DNA of 64,000 nucleotides from Paractinoplanes atraurantiacus (GCF_900215205.1 NZ_OBDY01000022.1:1-64000), one strand, 5' to 3'. Positions 43,647 through 53,070 are shown, counted from the stretch's first letter. Translations and numbers: made by a program. Notes: generated from the sequence alone by a model not told the origin.

Positions 43647-44680
43647 CCGGCGAGAACTACGACCAGATGCTGCGCGACGCCAACCCGCACCGGCCCGCCA
43701 CCGTCGACCTCGACGGCGCCGACCAGGAGCTCCTGGCGCAGATCGTCGCCGAGCCGGTCCGCCGCCGGCTGCCGTGGGCGCTGGCCGCCGCGGGCGCCGC
43801 GGCGGCGGTCGTGGTCGCCGTCGTCGTGGCGTTGCCGGCCACCTCGACCAGCCGGCCCGAGCCACCGGCGGTGTCGGTGAGCCCTTCCGCGCCGGCGAAG
43901 CCGAAACCGGAGCCGACGACGGCGTCCGGCGACGTCTCACGAGCGGCCGCGGGAAGTCCGCGCCTGTTCCCCGGCGCGGACTGGACGGTCATCCATCTGG
44001 CGCCGATCGGCCCGCGGCAGGGCGAGATGGCGTACCGGAAAGGCGATCGTCGTTTGATGCTCACCTGGCACCCCACCGCGCATTACGACACCTACCGCAA
44101 GGACCGCTACAAGACCAAGGAGAAGGTCGCGGTGGCCGACCTGACCGGCTATCTGGTGACGATCGGCGGGAGCGGCTTCGACGTGGTGACCGAGCCCCGC
44201 GACGGCGTGTTCGCCGAGCTGCGCAGCGATGACAGCTGGACGCGCGAGGAGTCCCGCTCGTTCCTGGCCGGGTTCCGCCGGGTCGACGTACCCACCTGGA
44301 TCGCCGCGGTCACCCCGATGGTCGATCCGTCGGGGGCGTCCGCCGACCGGGTGGCCGAGGCGCTCAAGGAAGTCCCGCTCCCGCCGAGCTGGCGTTCGGA
44401 CGGCCTCGGCACCCCGGAAACGGACACCGCGGTGGTCCGGCGGGTCGTCTGCAGCTGGCTCGCCGAATGGCAGCGCGCCACCTTCGACGACGACCACGAC
44501 GCCGCCAAGAGGGCCGTCGGCGCCCTGCTCACCAGCCCTGATTGGCCGGTGGTGCAACGGATGGAGCCGGGCAGCGCACTGCCGCGCACGATCAAGGTGG
44601 TCGCCCGCCGCATGGCAGACGGCCAGGCGGACGACCTCGAGGTGGACAGCTATCGCCGCACCTTCTGCGGCCAGAACTAG
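43643..44680 (+). CDS. Membrane-anchored partner of the ECF sigma factor
   Basis: A 345-residue protein with a short cytoplasmic N-terminus (about 45 residues), a single membrane helix (about 44-66, LPWALAAAGAAAAVVVAVVV) and a large extracytoplasmic domain starting after a Pro/Lys-rich linker. No zinc ZAS motif is visible in the N-terminus. Position and topology suggest a sigma regulator or sensor, similar to CU044_5270-type proteins. Its stop shares a CTAG with the stop of the convergent gene at 44677. Confidence 0.75.
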   Translation: MTGENYDQMLRDANPHRPATVDLDGADQELLAQIVAEPVRRRLPWALAAAGAAAAVVVAVVVALPATSTSRPEPPAVSVSPSAPAKPKPEPTTASGDVSRAAAGSPRLFPGADWTVIHLAPIGPRQGEMAYRKGDRRLMLTWHPTAHYDTYRKDRYKTKEKVAVADLTGYLVTIGGSGFDVVTEPRDGVFAELRSDDSWTREESRSFLAGFRRVDVPTWIAAVTPMVDPSGASADRVAEALKEVPLPPSWRSDGLGTPETDTAVVRRVVCSWLAEWQRATFDDDHDAAKRAVGALLTSPDWPVVQRMEPGSALPRTIKVVARRMADGQADDLEVDSYRRTFCGQN

Positions 44681-45156
44681 CCGAAGAGCGAGCCGCTGCG
44701 CTTGCCCCCGAAGCAATGCCGCGCGTGATGGGCCATGCGCGCGGCATGCTCCGGGTGATCACCGAGGGACGAGATGCCCTTCGCGAAGTCGAGCTCGATG
44801 AGCCCGGTCAGGTGGGCCAGGTAGATGTCGAAGCCCGGGTACCACAGGCCGTACTCGGGGATGTCGCGGGCGAGGTCGGCGTAGTAGAAGACCGGCCACT
44901 CCCCCTCCGCGTCCGGCTCGCTCGCCACCAGCACGTGGTGCAGGCCGACGTCCTCGTTGGGGCTGGGCAACGGGAATGCCCTTTCGAAGCGGGCCAGGGA
45001 TCGCAACGACGTGTCGCTGAAGATGTCGTTCCACGAGGCGTCGTCCTCGTCCGGCTCGTCGAGCAGCGCCCGCAGGCGCGACGGCTCGGCGGTGACGGCC
45101 TCGATGACGCGCTCGATCATCTGCACGCCGGGCAGATCAGCGGACGCGGGCGTCAC
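44677..45156 (-). CDS. Hypothetical soluble protein linked to a response regulator
   Basis: A protein of up to 159 residues (ATG 45120 would give 147). It is acidic, with FYYADLARDIPEYGLWYPGF and a His-rich C-terminal HPEHAARMAHHARHCFGG. The family is not recognised. It starts 1 base after the receiver-protein gene and probably shares its transcript, so it could be part of that pathway. The end overlaps the stop of the sigma-partner gene through CTAG. Confidence 0.65.
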   Translation of the reverse strand: MTPASADLPGVQMIERVIEAVTAEPSRLRALLDEPDEDDASWNDIFSDTSLRSLARFERAFPLPSPNEDVGLHHVLVASEPDAEGEWPVFYYADLARDIPEYGLWYPGFDIYLAHLTGLIELDFAKGISSLGDHPEHAARMAHHARHCFGGKRSGSLFG

Positions 45157-45157
45157 C

Positions 45158-45505
45158 TCAGCGGGCCGCTACCAGATCCCGTACGGCGATCGCGGAAAGC
45201 TCGATCTTGGAAAGGAAGCCGATGGCGGGACTGGCCGCGATCAGGTCGGCGTAGTCCTCGCCCGAATGCGTCGAAATCATGATCACCGGGATCGGGGCCA
45301 GCCGCGCGGCCAGGTCGAAGCCGCTCTCGCCGCCCAGGTTGATGTCGACCAGCGCGACGTCCGGGTGCAGCTCGGCGGCCCGGCCGAGCGCGCCCGCGCT
45401 GTCCTCCGCGGTTGCCGCCACGGTCAGGCCCTCGCGTTCCAGCAGGTCACGGGCGGCGAGGAGGAAATGCTGGTTGTCGTCGACCAGGAGGCAGCGCAAT
45501 GTCAC
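45158..45505 (-). CDS. Single-domain response regulator (receiver only)
   Basis: A 115-residue CheY-like receiver: CLLVDDNQHFLLAAR with the acidic pair, VALVDINLGGE with the phospho-acceptor Asp, MISTHSG with the conserved Thr/Ser and FLSKIEL with the conserved Lys. There is no DNA-binding domain, although the partner kinase type (HisKA_3) usually pairs with NarL-type regulators. GTG 45505 is chosen because the domain begins there; the longer frame is non-coding. 52 bases downstream of the kinase gene. Confidence 0.88.
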   Translation of the reverse strand: MTLRCLLVDDNQHFLLAARDLLEREGLTVAATAEDSAGALGRAAELHPDVALVDINLGGESGFDLAARLAPIPVIMISTHSGEDYADLIAASPAIGFLSKIELSAIAVRDLVAAR

Positions 45506-45557
45506 CTGACGAGGGTGACAGGCCGCGGGCCCGGGCGCATTCCTGCCAGCCGGAAGT

Positions 45558-46637
45558 TCACACCGGCACGCGGCAGGTGATGGTCGTGCCACCGCCGGGC
45601 GGGCTGGCCACCTCGATCGTGCCGCCGAGCGCCGCGATCCGGTCGGTCAGGCCGACGAGTCCCGAGCCGCGCGATGGGTCGGCCCCGCCCACCCCGTCGT
45701 CGCGCACGCACAGCTCCAGCACGTCCTCGCCGACGGAGACCTCGACGAGGACGACCGTGGCGTTCGCGTGCTTCACGGCATTGGTGAGCACCTCCGAGAC
45801 GACGTAGTAGACGCCGATCTCGACCGCCGACGGCAGGCGCGCGTCGAGGCGTACGTCAATCTCCACCGGAAGAGGCGAACGGCGCGCCAGCGCACGCAGA
45901 GCCGGCCGCAGACCGGAATCGGACAGGACGGCCGGGTGGATGCCGCGGGAGAGTTCGCGCAGCTCGTCGATGACCGTCATGAGATCGGCGGCGACCTCCG
46001 CCGCACCGTCGGCGTCGGTCACCGAGCGCAACCGCAGGGCGAGCGCGACGAGCCGCTGCTGGGCGCCGTCGTGCAGGTCCCGCTCGATCTGCCGGCGGGC
46101 CTCGTCGGCCGCGGCGACCAGGCGGGCGCGGGAGCTGACCAGCTCGGCCCGGCTCTGCGCGTTGGCCACCGCGATGGCGCAGAGCTCGGTGAACGCGGCC
46201 ATCCGGGCTTCGGTGTCGTCCGGCAGCCGGCCCTCGCTCGAGCCGACGGCGATCATGCCCCAAAGGCGGCCGTTGGCGTGGATCGGCATGCCGACGGCCG
46301 AGATCAGGCCCTCGTCGGCGTATTTCTGCCCGCCCGGCAGCTCGCGGAAGTCGTTGATCCGGCCGATCTTGCCGGTGCGCTGGACGCTGGCCGTGAGCCC
46401 GGCCGGCGGATAGCCCTCCCAGCGCTCGCCGACGCGCACGTGCGGGCCGGTCGTGCCCTCGTTGGCCAGCAGCGTGACCGTGCCGTCCAGCTCGTACCGG
46501 AAGAGCCGGGCCGTGCTGCCGCCGAAGTGGCGCCAGATCTCCTTGCAGACCGCCGCGAACACCTCTTCGGGTGGCACACCCTGGGCGACCAGCAGCGCGA
46601 GCCGGCGCAGCTGCACCAGCGTCTCGGCGTCGTCCAT
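45558..46637 (-). CDS. GAF-domain sensor histidine kinase (HisKA_3 type)
   Basis: A 359-residue soluble kinase. A GAF domain covers about residues 25-160 (FGGSTARLFRYELDGTV to VGMPIHANGRLWGMIAVGSS). The dimerisation helix has DEARRQIERDLHDGAQQRLV with phospho-acceptor His in DLHDG, and the HATPase domain has VVSEVLTNAVKHA, DDGVGG and GSGLVGLTDRI. No membrane segment, so it senses an internal signal. It is followed by a receiver-only regulator and diverges from a TetR gene. Confidence 0.92.
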   Translation of the reverse strand: MDDAETLVQLRRLALLVAQGVPPEEVFAAVCKEIWRHFGGSTARLFRYELDGTVTLLANEGTTGPHVRVGERWEGYPPAGLTASVQRTGKIGRINDFRELPGGQKYADEGLISAVGMPIHANGRLWGMIAVGSSEGRLPDDTEARMAAFTELCAIAVANAQSRAELVSSRARLVAAADEARRQIERDLHDGAQQRLVALALRLRSVTDADGAAEVAADLMTVIDELRELSRGIHPAVLSDSGLRPALRALARRSPLPVEIDVRLDARLPSAVEIGVYYVVSEVLTNAVKHANATVVLVEVSVGEDVLELCVRDDGVGGADPSRGSGLVGLTDRIAALGGTIEVASPPGGGTTITCRVPV

Positions 46638-46714
46638 GTGTCCGTGCACCCGTCGAGGCTGCCATCCGGCGGCCGGAACCCACAAGATCGGCCGTTTGTC
46701 GTACCGTGCCTGCG

Positions 46715-47275
46715 ATGGAGAGCCGACGGGTGGTGAGCGACGACGAGGTGACCCGCGCCGGGTGCCGTTTCTTCCTGGCGCACGGGACCGTCGAGATGAG
46801 CCGGCTGGCCGAGGACATGTGCGTCAGCAGGGCAACCCTCTACCGGATCACGCACAGCCGGGACCGGTTGCTGGGCGACGTGCTGTGGCGGCTGGCCGAG
46901 CGGATGCTGGCCGACGCGCGCCGCGAGTGCACCGCGACCGGCGCCGAGGGCGTGCTGGAAGTCACGCGGCGCTTCACCGAGCGGTTGCTCGCGGCCGAGC
47001 CTTTCCGCCGGTTCCTGACCGCCGAGCCCGAGGTCGCGGCCCGCGTCCTGATGACCGGGGCCGGCCGCGTCACCGAGCGGGTGGTCGCGGCCCAGCACGA
47101 GATCTTCCGCGAGGCCGGACTGCCCGAGGCCACCGACGACCTCGCCTATCTGTACGTCCGGATCATCGAATCGGCGCTGTACGGCGAGCTGGTCGACGGC
47201 CGCAATGCCGATCTCGCCCTGGCCGAGCGGGTCCTGAAAGAGATCTTGAGACAGCTGTCGCACGATCCCCGGTGA
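46715..47275 (+). CDS. TetR-like transcriptional regulator (QsdR-like)
   Basis: A 186-residue protein with an N-terminal HTH (MSRLAEDMCVSRATLYRITH) and helices typical of TetR C-terminal domains. The compact recognition helix and FLAEPEV-like stretch recall the QsdR group. ATG 46715 fits the family start. It lies 38 bases before the DUF3311/symporter pair and diverges from the kinase gene; the symporter is a plausible target. Confidence 0.82.
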   Translation: MESRRVVSDDEVTRAGCRFFLAHGTVEMSRLAEDMCVSRATLYRITHSRDRLLGDVLWRLAERMLADARRECTATGAEGVLEVTRRFTERLLAAEPFRRFLTAEPEVAARVLMTGAGRVTERVVAAQHEIFREAGLPEATDDLAYLYVRIIESALYGELVDGRNADLALAERVLKEILRQLSHDPR

Positions 47276-47313
47276 CCATGGTGTTACAGATCGACTAACG
47301 CTTATGGTTCGGC

Positions 47314-47502
47314 GTGCCCAAGCCCCGAGCCCTGTGGCTGCTGGCCGTGCCGACGGCCGCGCCCTTGATGACCCCCTTCGTGAACCGGATCGAGCCCGCG
47401 TTCCTGGGCGTGCCGTTCTTCTACTGGTACCAGTTCGCCTGCGCCTTCCTGGCCATCGGCGTGCTCACCACGGTCTACCTGATGACGGCGGAGAAGAGAT
47501 GA
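47314..47502 (+). CDS. DUF3311 small membrane protein, symporter partner
   Basis: A 62-residue protein with two hydrophobic helices (about residues 7-25 and 33-55) and the family segment PFFYWYQFACAFLAIGVLTT. DUF3311 genes typically precede sodium:solute symporters of the monocarboxylate type, as here, with a 4-base ATGA overlap. It is likely a subunit or assembly partner of the transporter. Start GTG. Confidence 0.88.
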   Translation: MPKPRALWLLAVPTAAPLMTPFVNRIEPAFLGVPFFYWYQFACAFLAIGVLTTVYLMTAEKR

Positions 47503-49079
47503 CCGACGTCACCGTCTTCGTAATCCTGATGGTCGTGGTGCTGTCGGCCGGCTTCCTCATGGCCCACCGCGGCCAGGCCCGGCACCGCGAGACCCTCGAG
47601 GAGTGGGGCGTCGCCGGCCGCGCCTTCGGCAACTGGACCACCTGGTTCCTGCTCGGCGGCAGCATGTACAGCGCGTACACCTTCATCGCCGTGCCCGCCC
47701 TGACCTACGGCATCGGCGCGATCGGCTTCTTCGCGGTGCCGTTCGCGATCATCACCGCCCCGCTCACCTTCGTGCTGACCACGAAGATCTGGTCGGTGGC
47801 CCAGCGGCACGGCTTCCTGACCCACGGCGAGTTCGCCGGCGCCCGCTTCGGCTCGCGCCCGCTGAGCGCCCTGATCGCCGTCACCGGCATCCTCGCCACG
47901 ATGCCGTACATCGCCGTCCAGCTCATCTCGTTGCAGGCCATCCTCCGCACGATCGGCCTCGGCGGCGAACTGCCCCTGCTGGCCGCGGTCGGCGTGGTCT
48001 CGATCTGCACGTTCCGCTCCGGCCTGCGCGCGCCGGCCCTGCTCTCCATCGTCAAGGACGTGCTGCTGGCCTGGATGCTGCTGACGGCCGTGCTGATGGT
48101 CGCCATGTTCGGCGGCTGGGACAACACGTTCCACCAAGCGGGACAGCGCCTGCCGGCCGGCCTGCTGCTGCCCGACAACGGCCAGCTCGGCTTCCTCACC
48201 CTGGTCATCGGCTCGGCGCTGGCCATCTTCGCCTATCCGCACGCCCTGACCGGCATGCTCGCGGCCAAGGACCGGGCGACGGTGCGCCGCAATGCCGCCG
48301 CCCTGCCGATCTACTGCCTGGCCCTGGCCCTGATGGCCCTGCTCGGGTTCTTCGCCCTGGCCCGCGGCGTGACACCGCTGGACGGCGACCTCAACACGGT
48401 CATCCCCCGCATGATCCAGGAGTACTTCCCGCCCTGGTCGGCGGGCGTCGCGTACGCCGCGCTGAGCATCGCCGCGCTGATCCCGGCCGCGGTCATGTCG
48501 ATCGCCGCGGCGAACTGCTTCACCCGCAGCATCTACCGGCCTTATCTGCGCCCCCAGTCGTCCCCGGCGGAGGAGGCGCGGGTCAGCCGCTGGACGTCGC
48601 TGGCGGTCAAGTTCGGCGCGGTGGCCTTCATCCTGCTGCTCGACCCGGCGTATTCGGTGGAGCTCCAGCTGATCGGCGGCGTCATCATCCTGCAGACGGT
48701 GCCGGCGGCCGTGCTGGGCCTGCTCACGAACTGGTTCCACCGCAAGGCCCTCATCGTGGGCCTGCTGACGGGCCTGGCCGTGGGCGTGGTCATGCTCTAC
48801 AACATCCCCCGCCTCGATGCGACGGGCCGCGTCGCCGAGGCTCACTTCGGCGGCTCGAGCTGGTCCTTGGGCGACGGCCGCACGGTCTACGTCGGACTGG
48901 TCGCGCTGGCGGTCAACCTGCTGGTCACTGTCGCTTTCACCGCCCTGCTGCGCTTGGCCGGCGTCCCTTCCGGACCGGACGCGACCCGCCCGGAGGACTA
49001 CGACACCGACACCGACGACCCGCGCCAACGCCGCCTCGACGCCCTGCTGGACGGTCTGCCGCGCCAAACCATTCATTAG
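47499..49079 (+). CDS. Sodium:solute symporter, monocarboxylate permease-like
   Basis: A 526-residue integral membrane protein with about 13 helices and SSS-family segments: EEWGVAGRAFGNWTTWFLLG, GSMYSAYTFIAVPALTYGIG, FGSRPLSALIAV and FAYPHALTGMLAAKDR. The combination with DUF3311 upstream matches MctC-type pyruvate/acetate/propionate uptake systems of actinobacteria; exact substrate not predictable. The C-terminal tail is acidic. Probably under control of the upstream TetR-like gene. Confidence 0.9.
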   Translation: MTDVTVFVILMVVVLSAGFLMAHRGQARHRETLEEWGVAGRAFGNWTTWFLLGGSMYSAYTFIAVPALTYGIGAIGFFAVPFAIITAPLTFVLTTKIWSVAQRHGFLTHGEFAGARFGSRPLSALIAVTGILATMPYIAVQLISLQAILRTIGLGGELPLLAAVGVVSICTFRSGLRAPALLSIVKDVLLAWMLLTAVLMVAMFGGWDNTFHQAGQRLPAGLLLPDNGQLGFLTLVIGSALAIFAYPHALTGMLAAKDRATVRRNAAALPIYCLALALMALLGFFALARGVTPLDGDLNTVIPRMIQEYFPPWSAGVAYAALSIAALIPAAVMSIAAANCFTRSIYRPYLRPQSSPAEEARVSRWTSLAVKFGAVAFILLLDPAYSVELQLIGGVIILQTVPAAVLGLLTNWFHRKALIVGLLTGLAVGVVMLYNIPRLDATGRVAEAHFGGSSWSLGDGRTVYVGLVALAVNLLVTVAFTALLRLAGVPSGPDATRPEDYDTDTDDPRQRRLDALLDGLPRQTIH

Positions 49080-49207
49080 AGGTACGGGCTCTCGAACAGC
49101 ACCGGGAAGCTCCCCCACGCACCGTCGTCCCTCGCGCTCTCGTCGTGCGTTCCGGCCGGTGCGTACCCTCACCCTAAACCCGGACATTTCACCCATATAA
49201 TCATTTC

Positions 49208-49957
49208 ATGCTGCGATCCCCGATGGTGGTCTCACTCCTGGCCGCGCCCGCCCTCGCACTCACGGCGGCTCCCGCCTTTGCCGCCGCGGCAGCGCCGGAT
49301 GCTCTTCCCGCTTCGTGCCCGGCGGTGGTCACGGCTCCCACCGCCACCAGCGACCACCTCACCTCGACCGGCGCCGGCCTGCACAAGCAGACCGTCACGG
49401 TCGACGTGCCGCCCGGGTGGCGCATGACCCTCGACAACCGCGACCCCTCGTACATCCAAACCGTCCTCGTCCCCGACGGCTTCTACACCCAGGACTCCCC
49501 GCGAACCGTCACCTACACCCCGAAGCTCCGCTTCATCGGCACCGCCGCCCCCGTGACGATCCGCCTGAGCGCCCCCGACGGCCGATCCCGCACCGTGACC
49601 TACTCCGCGACGGTCACCTGCCCGCCTCCCCCGTCGGCCCCCGACCACACCACGACCGGTTCCAGCCGCGCCTTCCAGTCGGTCACCTTCGCCATCCCAC
49701 CGGGCGGCGTCATCGGCCTGGCCGACGGCCAGCCCTTGCACCTCCCCCAGGGCGAACTTGGCCTGGCCATGATCTCGTCGATCTCCACGATCCCCGGCCA
49801 GCCCCACGACGACACCCTCATCGGCGCCGCCGGCACGCTGGTCTTCACCCCCACCCGCGGCGCGTCCGGCCCGATCCCCCCGGTCCGCTACACGGTCACC
49901 GACTCGTACGGCCAGACTTCGACCGGCCTCTACACCCCGACCATCAAGGGCTACTAG
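49208..49957 (+). CDS. Secreted protein with two similar beta domains, unknown function
   Basis: A 249-residue exported protein with a signal peptide (cleavage near AFAAA). The mature chain shows two related halves: PTATSDHLTSTG...TVTVDVPPGW and DHTTTGSSRAFQSVTFAIPP, each followed by a Thr/Pro-rich beta stretch and ending VTYSATVTC or VRYTVTDSYG. It looks like an internal duplication of an Ig-like or fibronectin-like fold. Family not recognised. Confidence 0.7.
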   Translation: MLRSPMVVSLLAAPALALTAAPAFAAAAAPDALPASCPAVVTAPTATSDHLTSTGAGLHKQTVTVDVPPGWRMTLDNRDPSYIQTVLVPDGFYTQDSPRTVTYTPKLRFIGTAAPVTIRLSAPDGRSRTVTYSATVTCPPPPSAPDHTTTGSSRAFQSVTFAIPPGGVIGLADGQPLHLPQGELGLAMISSISTIPGQPHDDTLIGAAGTLVFTPTRGASGPIPPVRYTVTDSYGQTSTGLYTPTIKGY

Positions 49958-50050
49958 GCCGATTCGCGAGAAACCGCCCACTTGCAGGGCTTTTGCGTGA
50001 TTAATTCTTCCCAGCCGCACCGTCGCGGCCATTGTCAGGAAGAGAGCCCT

Positions 50051-51424
50051 ATGCGCATCAGCCATTCCCGCCGGCCGGTTCGGGTGACCGCCGCCGTCGC
50101 CGCAGTGTTGCTCGGCGCCGGCGGCATCGCCGCCGTCGGTGCCGCCGCCCAGGCCCGGCCGGCCGTGCCCGCCTCCGTCGCCGGCCTGTCGCCGGAGCTG
50201 CAACGGCTGCTCGATCAGGTGGGACGGCACGTCTCACTGCGCGAGCTGGAAGCCGACGGCACCCTGGCCGGCCTGCAACGGGCCACCCGCGAAGCCGATC
50301 CGAGCAGCCTCGACCTCACCGCCGAGGAGGCCGACCGGCCGCGGTCCGGCAAGGTGGCCACGCCGGGCGCGACGTTCGACATGGCCTGGTTCGAGCGCAA
50401 CCTGCGGGCCGCGCTGACCAACAGGACCGTCGGGTACGCGTACTCGATCGGCAAGGACGGTCAGCTGGACCGGCAGGCCGGGGTCGGCTCGGCGCGGGTG
50501 GCACCGGACAACCCGGTCACCGCCCAGTCGGCCACCAAGGCGATGACCATCGCCAGCGTCAGCAAGCCGGTGACCACGGCGGCCGTGCTGCGCCTGCTGG
50601 AGCAGAAGGACATCTCGGTCGACAGCGGGATCGGGCCGTGGCTGCCGTCGGCCTGGAAGCGCGGCGCCGGCGTCGACAAGATCACGTTCCGGCAGCTGAT
50701 GACGCACACCAGCGGCCTGCTGCAGAACTACCAGACCGCCACGAACACCACCGGCGGCAAGTCGACCGGCTCGTGGGACAACATCCGCATCGCGATCGGC
50801 CAGGACCTGGGGTCCAAGAGCTTCAAGTACGCGAACATGAACTTCAGCATCTTCCGGATCATGGTGCCGAAGATCGCGTACGGGGTGGACCTGAGCCCGC
50901 AGTACGACGCGCCGCCGGCCGACGTCACCCCGGCCCAGATCGACTACCTGACCGGGATCGTGTTCCAGGGTTACCTCAAGCCGGTCCTGGCGCTGGCCAA
51001 GGCCCCGGTGGGCTGCGCCAACGCCGACGCCAACCCGACCAAGCTGTACGCCTACCCGACCGGCGGCCAGGCCGGCTAAGGCCCGCAGGACTACACCACC
51101 GGATGCGGCGGCTACGGCTACAACATGTCGGCCAACGGGATCACCTCCTTCCTGTCGCACCTCCGCTACACCGACAAGGTGATCTCGGCCGGCGCGCGCA
51201 AGCTGATGGTCGACGAGAACGTCGGCATGTACTCCTACACCGGCGCTTACGGCACCTACCACGGCCACAACGGCGTGTGGACGCAGTCCGGCAACCGGGG
51301 CATGCGCAGCTGCGCCATGTCGTTCCACATCCACGTCGACGCGTCGCTGCTGGTCAACAGCCGCGGCGACTACCCGAGCCCGTGCACCATCCTGCTCGAC
51401 GCGTTCGACAACGCCTGGCACTGA
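50051..51424 (+). pseudogene. Beta-lactamase-fold serine hydrolase interrupted by in-frame TAA
   Basis: The first 342 codons (signal peptide ending AAAQARP, SxxK motif SVSK in MTIASVSKPVTTAA, YAN as the YxN element) end at TAA 51077-51079. The same frame then continues for another 114 codons (GPQDYTTGCGGYGYNMSANG onward) to TGA, with coherent sequence (HLRYTDKVISAGARKLMVDE, RSCAMSFHIHVDASLLVNSR) that looks like the C-terminal part of the same domain. A single point mutation such as TAC to TAA would explain it. The catalytic Ser and Lys are upstream, but the C-terminal part is lost. Confidence 0.85.
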
Positions 51425-51431
51425 ACCGCGT

Positions 51432-52829
51432 TCAGGCGCCAGCCGCTTCGACGAGCGCGTCCACCGCACTCTCGTACTCGTGCTGCTGCGGCGTGGCGTA
51501 TCCGATCACCACCCCGAGCGGGGCCTCCTCCGGGCGGTGGTAGAAGGTGCTGAGGCCGTCCACCGCGACGCCGTTCTCCCTCAGCCGGTCCAGCAGTCGA
51601 GCCTCGTCGCGCGCGGGACCGGGAAGATGCAGAACGGCGTGCAGACCGGCCGCGATCCCGGACAGCCGGGCGCCGGGCAGCCGCGCCGCGACCACCCGCC
51701 CCAGGTGGTCGCGGCGGTGGCGGTAGCGCGCCCGGCACCGCCGGAGATGCCGGTCGAGGTCGCCCCGGCGGATCAGGTGAGCGAGCACCAACTGGTCGAT
51801 CACGTTGACGTGTGCCTCGTCGTGGCGCAGCGCCTCACGAAGGGCGGGGACGACGCGGGTCGGCGCGGCCAGCCAGGCGATCCGCAGGGCCGGTGCGACG
51901 GACTTGCTCACCGTCCCGGCGTAGACGACGTCGCCGGGCGCCAGCGCCTGGAGAGCGCCGACCGGCTGCCGGTCGTAGCGGAACTCGCCGTCGTAGTCGT
52001 CCTCGACGACGAGCGATCCGTTGCGGCGGGCCCAGTCCAGCAATTGGAGGCGCCGCTGCGGCGCCAGCGTGACGCCGAGTGGGAACTGGTGGGCCGGGGT
52101 GACCACGGCGGCCGCCGCGTCGCCGAGGGCGCCGACGACCAGTCCGGCCTGATCCACAGCGATGTGCTCGACCCGCAGACCGATCTCCGCGGCCATCGCC
52201 GGATAGTCGGGCAGGGCCGGATCCTCGAAGGCGATCGAGGCGCCGGCCCGGCTCAGCGCCCGGCAGACGATCCTCAGCGCGTGCGTGTACCCGGCACACA
52301 CGATGATGTGCTCCGGCGTGGTGATCACCCCACGCGACCGCCCGAGATATTCCGCCAGCGCCTGCCGCAGATCGGCGTGACCGGTCGGGTCGCCGTAGCC
52401 GAACACCGAGTGCGGCGCCGATTGCAGGACCTGCCTGGTGGCGGCGAGCCATTCACGGCGCGGGAAGGTCGCCAGGTCGGGCAGACCCGGCCGCAGGTCG
52501 AACCCGTCGACCGGGGGCCGGAACGACGGGGCCGGGGGCAGGACGGGGCCGGGGGCGGCCCCGGGCCGGGGCGCCACGCGAACGCCCGACCGGGGCCGGC
52601 TGGTCAGGAAACCCTCGGCCGTGAGCTGCTCGTACACCTGAGTGACCGTGCCGCGGGCGACGCCCAGCTCCAGTGCGAGAACGCGGGAGGAGGGCAGGCG
52701 GTTGCCGGGCGACAGCCGGCCGCTTCGCACCGCTTCTCGCAGAGCGTGCTCGAGCCCGCCGCGCAGCCCGCGCGCCCGATCGATCCGCAAGTGAAGATCC
52801 AGGCCGATTCTGGCCCACTGATCCGACAT
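51432..52829 (-). CDS. MocR/GntR-type regulator with PLP aminotransferase domain
   Basis: A 465-residue protein: N-terminal GntR winged helix (LALELGVARGTVTQVYEQLT) and a fold-type I aminotransferase-like domain with VVEDDYDGEFRYDR and the PLP Lys in YAGTVSKSVAP. MocR proteins sense PLP or amino compounds and often control vitamin B6 or transporter genes; the usual target is divergent. Here the divergent region 52876-53070 no longer encodes an intact gene. ATG 52829 sits just after a TATAGT -10-like element. Confidence 0.9.
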   Translation of the reverse strand: MSDQWARIGLDLHLRIDRARGLRGGLEHALREAVRSGRLSPGNRLPSSRVLALELGVARGTVTQVYEQLTAEGFLTSRPRSGVRVAPRPGAAPGPVLPPAPSFRPPVDGFDLRPGLPDLATFPRREWLAATRQVLQSAPHSVFGYGDPTGHADLRQALAEYLGRSRGVITTPEHIIVCAGYTHALRIVCRALSRAGASIAFEDPALPDYPAMAAEIGLRVEHIAVDQAGLVVGALGDAAAAVVTPAHQFPLGVTLAPQRRLQLLDWARRNGSLVVEDDYDGEFRYDRQPVGALQALAPGDVVYAGTVSKSVAPALRIAWLAAPTRVVPALREALRHDEAHVNVIDQLVLAHLIRRGDLDRHLRRCRARYRHRRDHLGRVVAARLPGARLSGIAAGLHAVLHLPGPARDEARLLDRLRENGVAVDGLSTFYHRPEEAPLGVVIGYATPQQHEYESAVDALVEAAGA

Positions 52830-52875
52830 GCAACTGGACTATATCGATGAGCCAGATGATTCCTAGATTGACGGC
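52830..52875. promoter_or_regulatory. Intergenic promoter region upstream of mocR-type gene
   Basis: The minus strand has TATAGT about 11 bases before the MocR start, suggesting a nearly leaderless transcript. CTGG at 52835 and CCAG at 52852 flank the centre, as in MocR binding regions. Inferred from position. Confidence 0.35.
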
Positions 52876-53070
52876 ATGAAGCACCTTGCGGCCGCGATCG
52901 GCCTCACCACCCACCTCGTCGGACCGGCCCGGCCGGCTTCGCCGGCATGCCGCCGGCGCCGGTCATTCATGCGCCGGCTCCTATTCAGACATGGACCAAC
53001 CTGCTCGTGAGCCAGACCCTGGGTCGTCTTCCCGGCGGCCGCCGCGCTCGCGCCCGATTCGCCCGCTGCG
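52876..53070 (+). pseudogene. Possible remnant of the gene divergent from mocR
   Basis: An ATG at 52876 opens a frame (MKHLAAAIGLTTHLVGPA) that fails after about 40 codons. A second frame then reads HAPAPIQTWTNLLVSQTLGR followed by LPGGRRARARFARC before running into the GNAT gene. The phrase LGRLPGGRR with ARARFAR also occurs at the C-terminus of the MpaB-like protein at 53580, so this may be a shortened related gene. Weak evidence: composition bias alone could explain part of it. Confidence 0.35.

Noticed and set aside
43080..44680. ECF sigma and partner at 43 kb as the mate of the anti-sigma at 5 kb
   Set aside because: They have their own adjacent partner, and nothing in the sequence links loci 38 kb apart.
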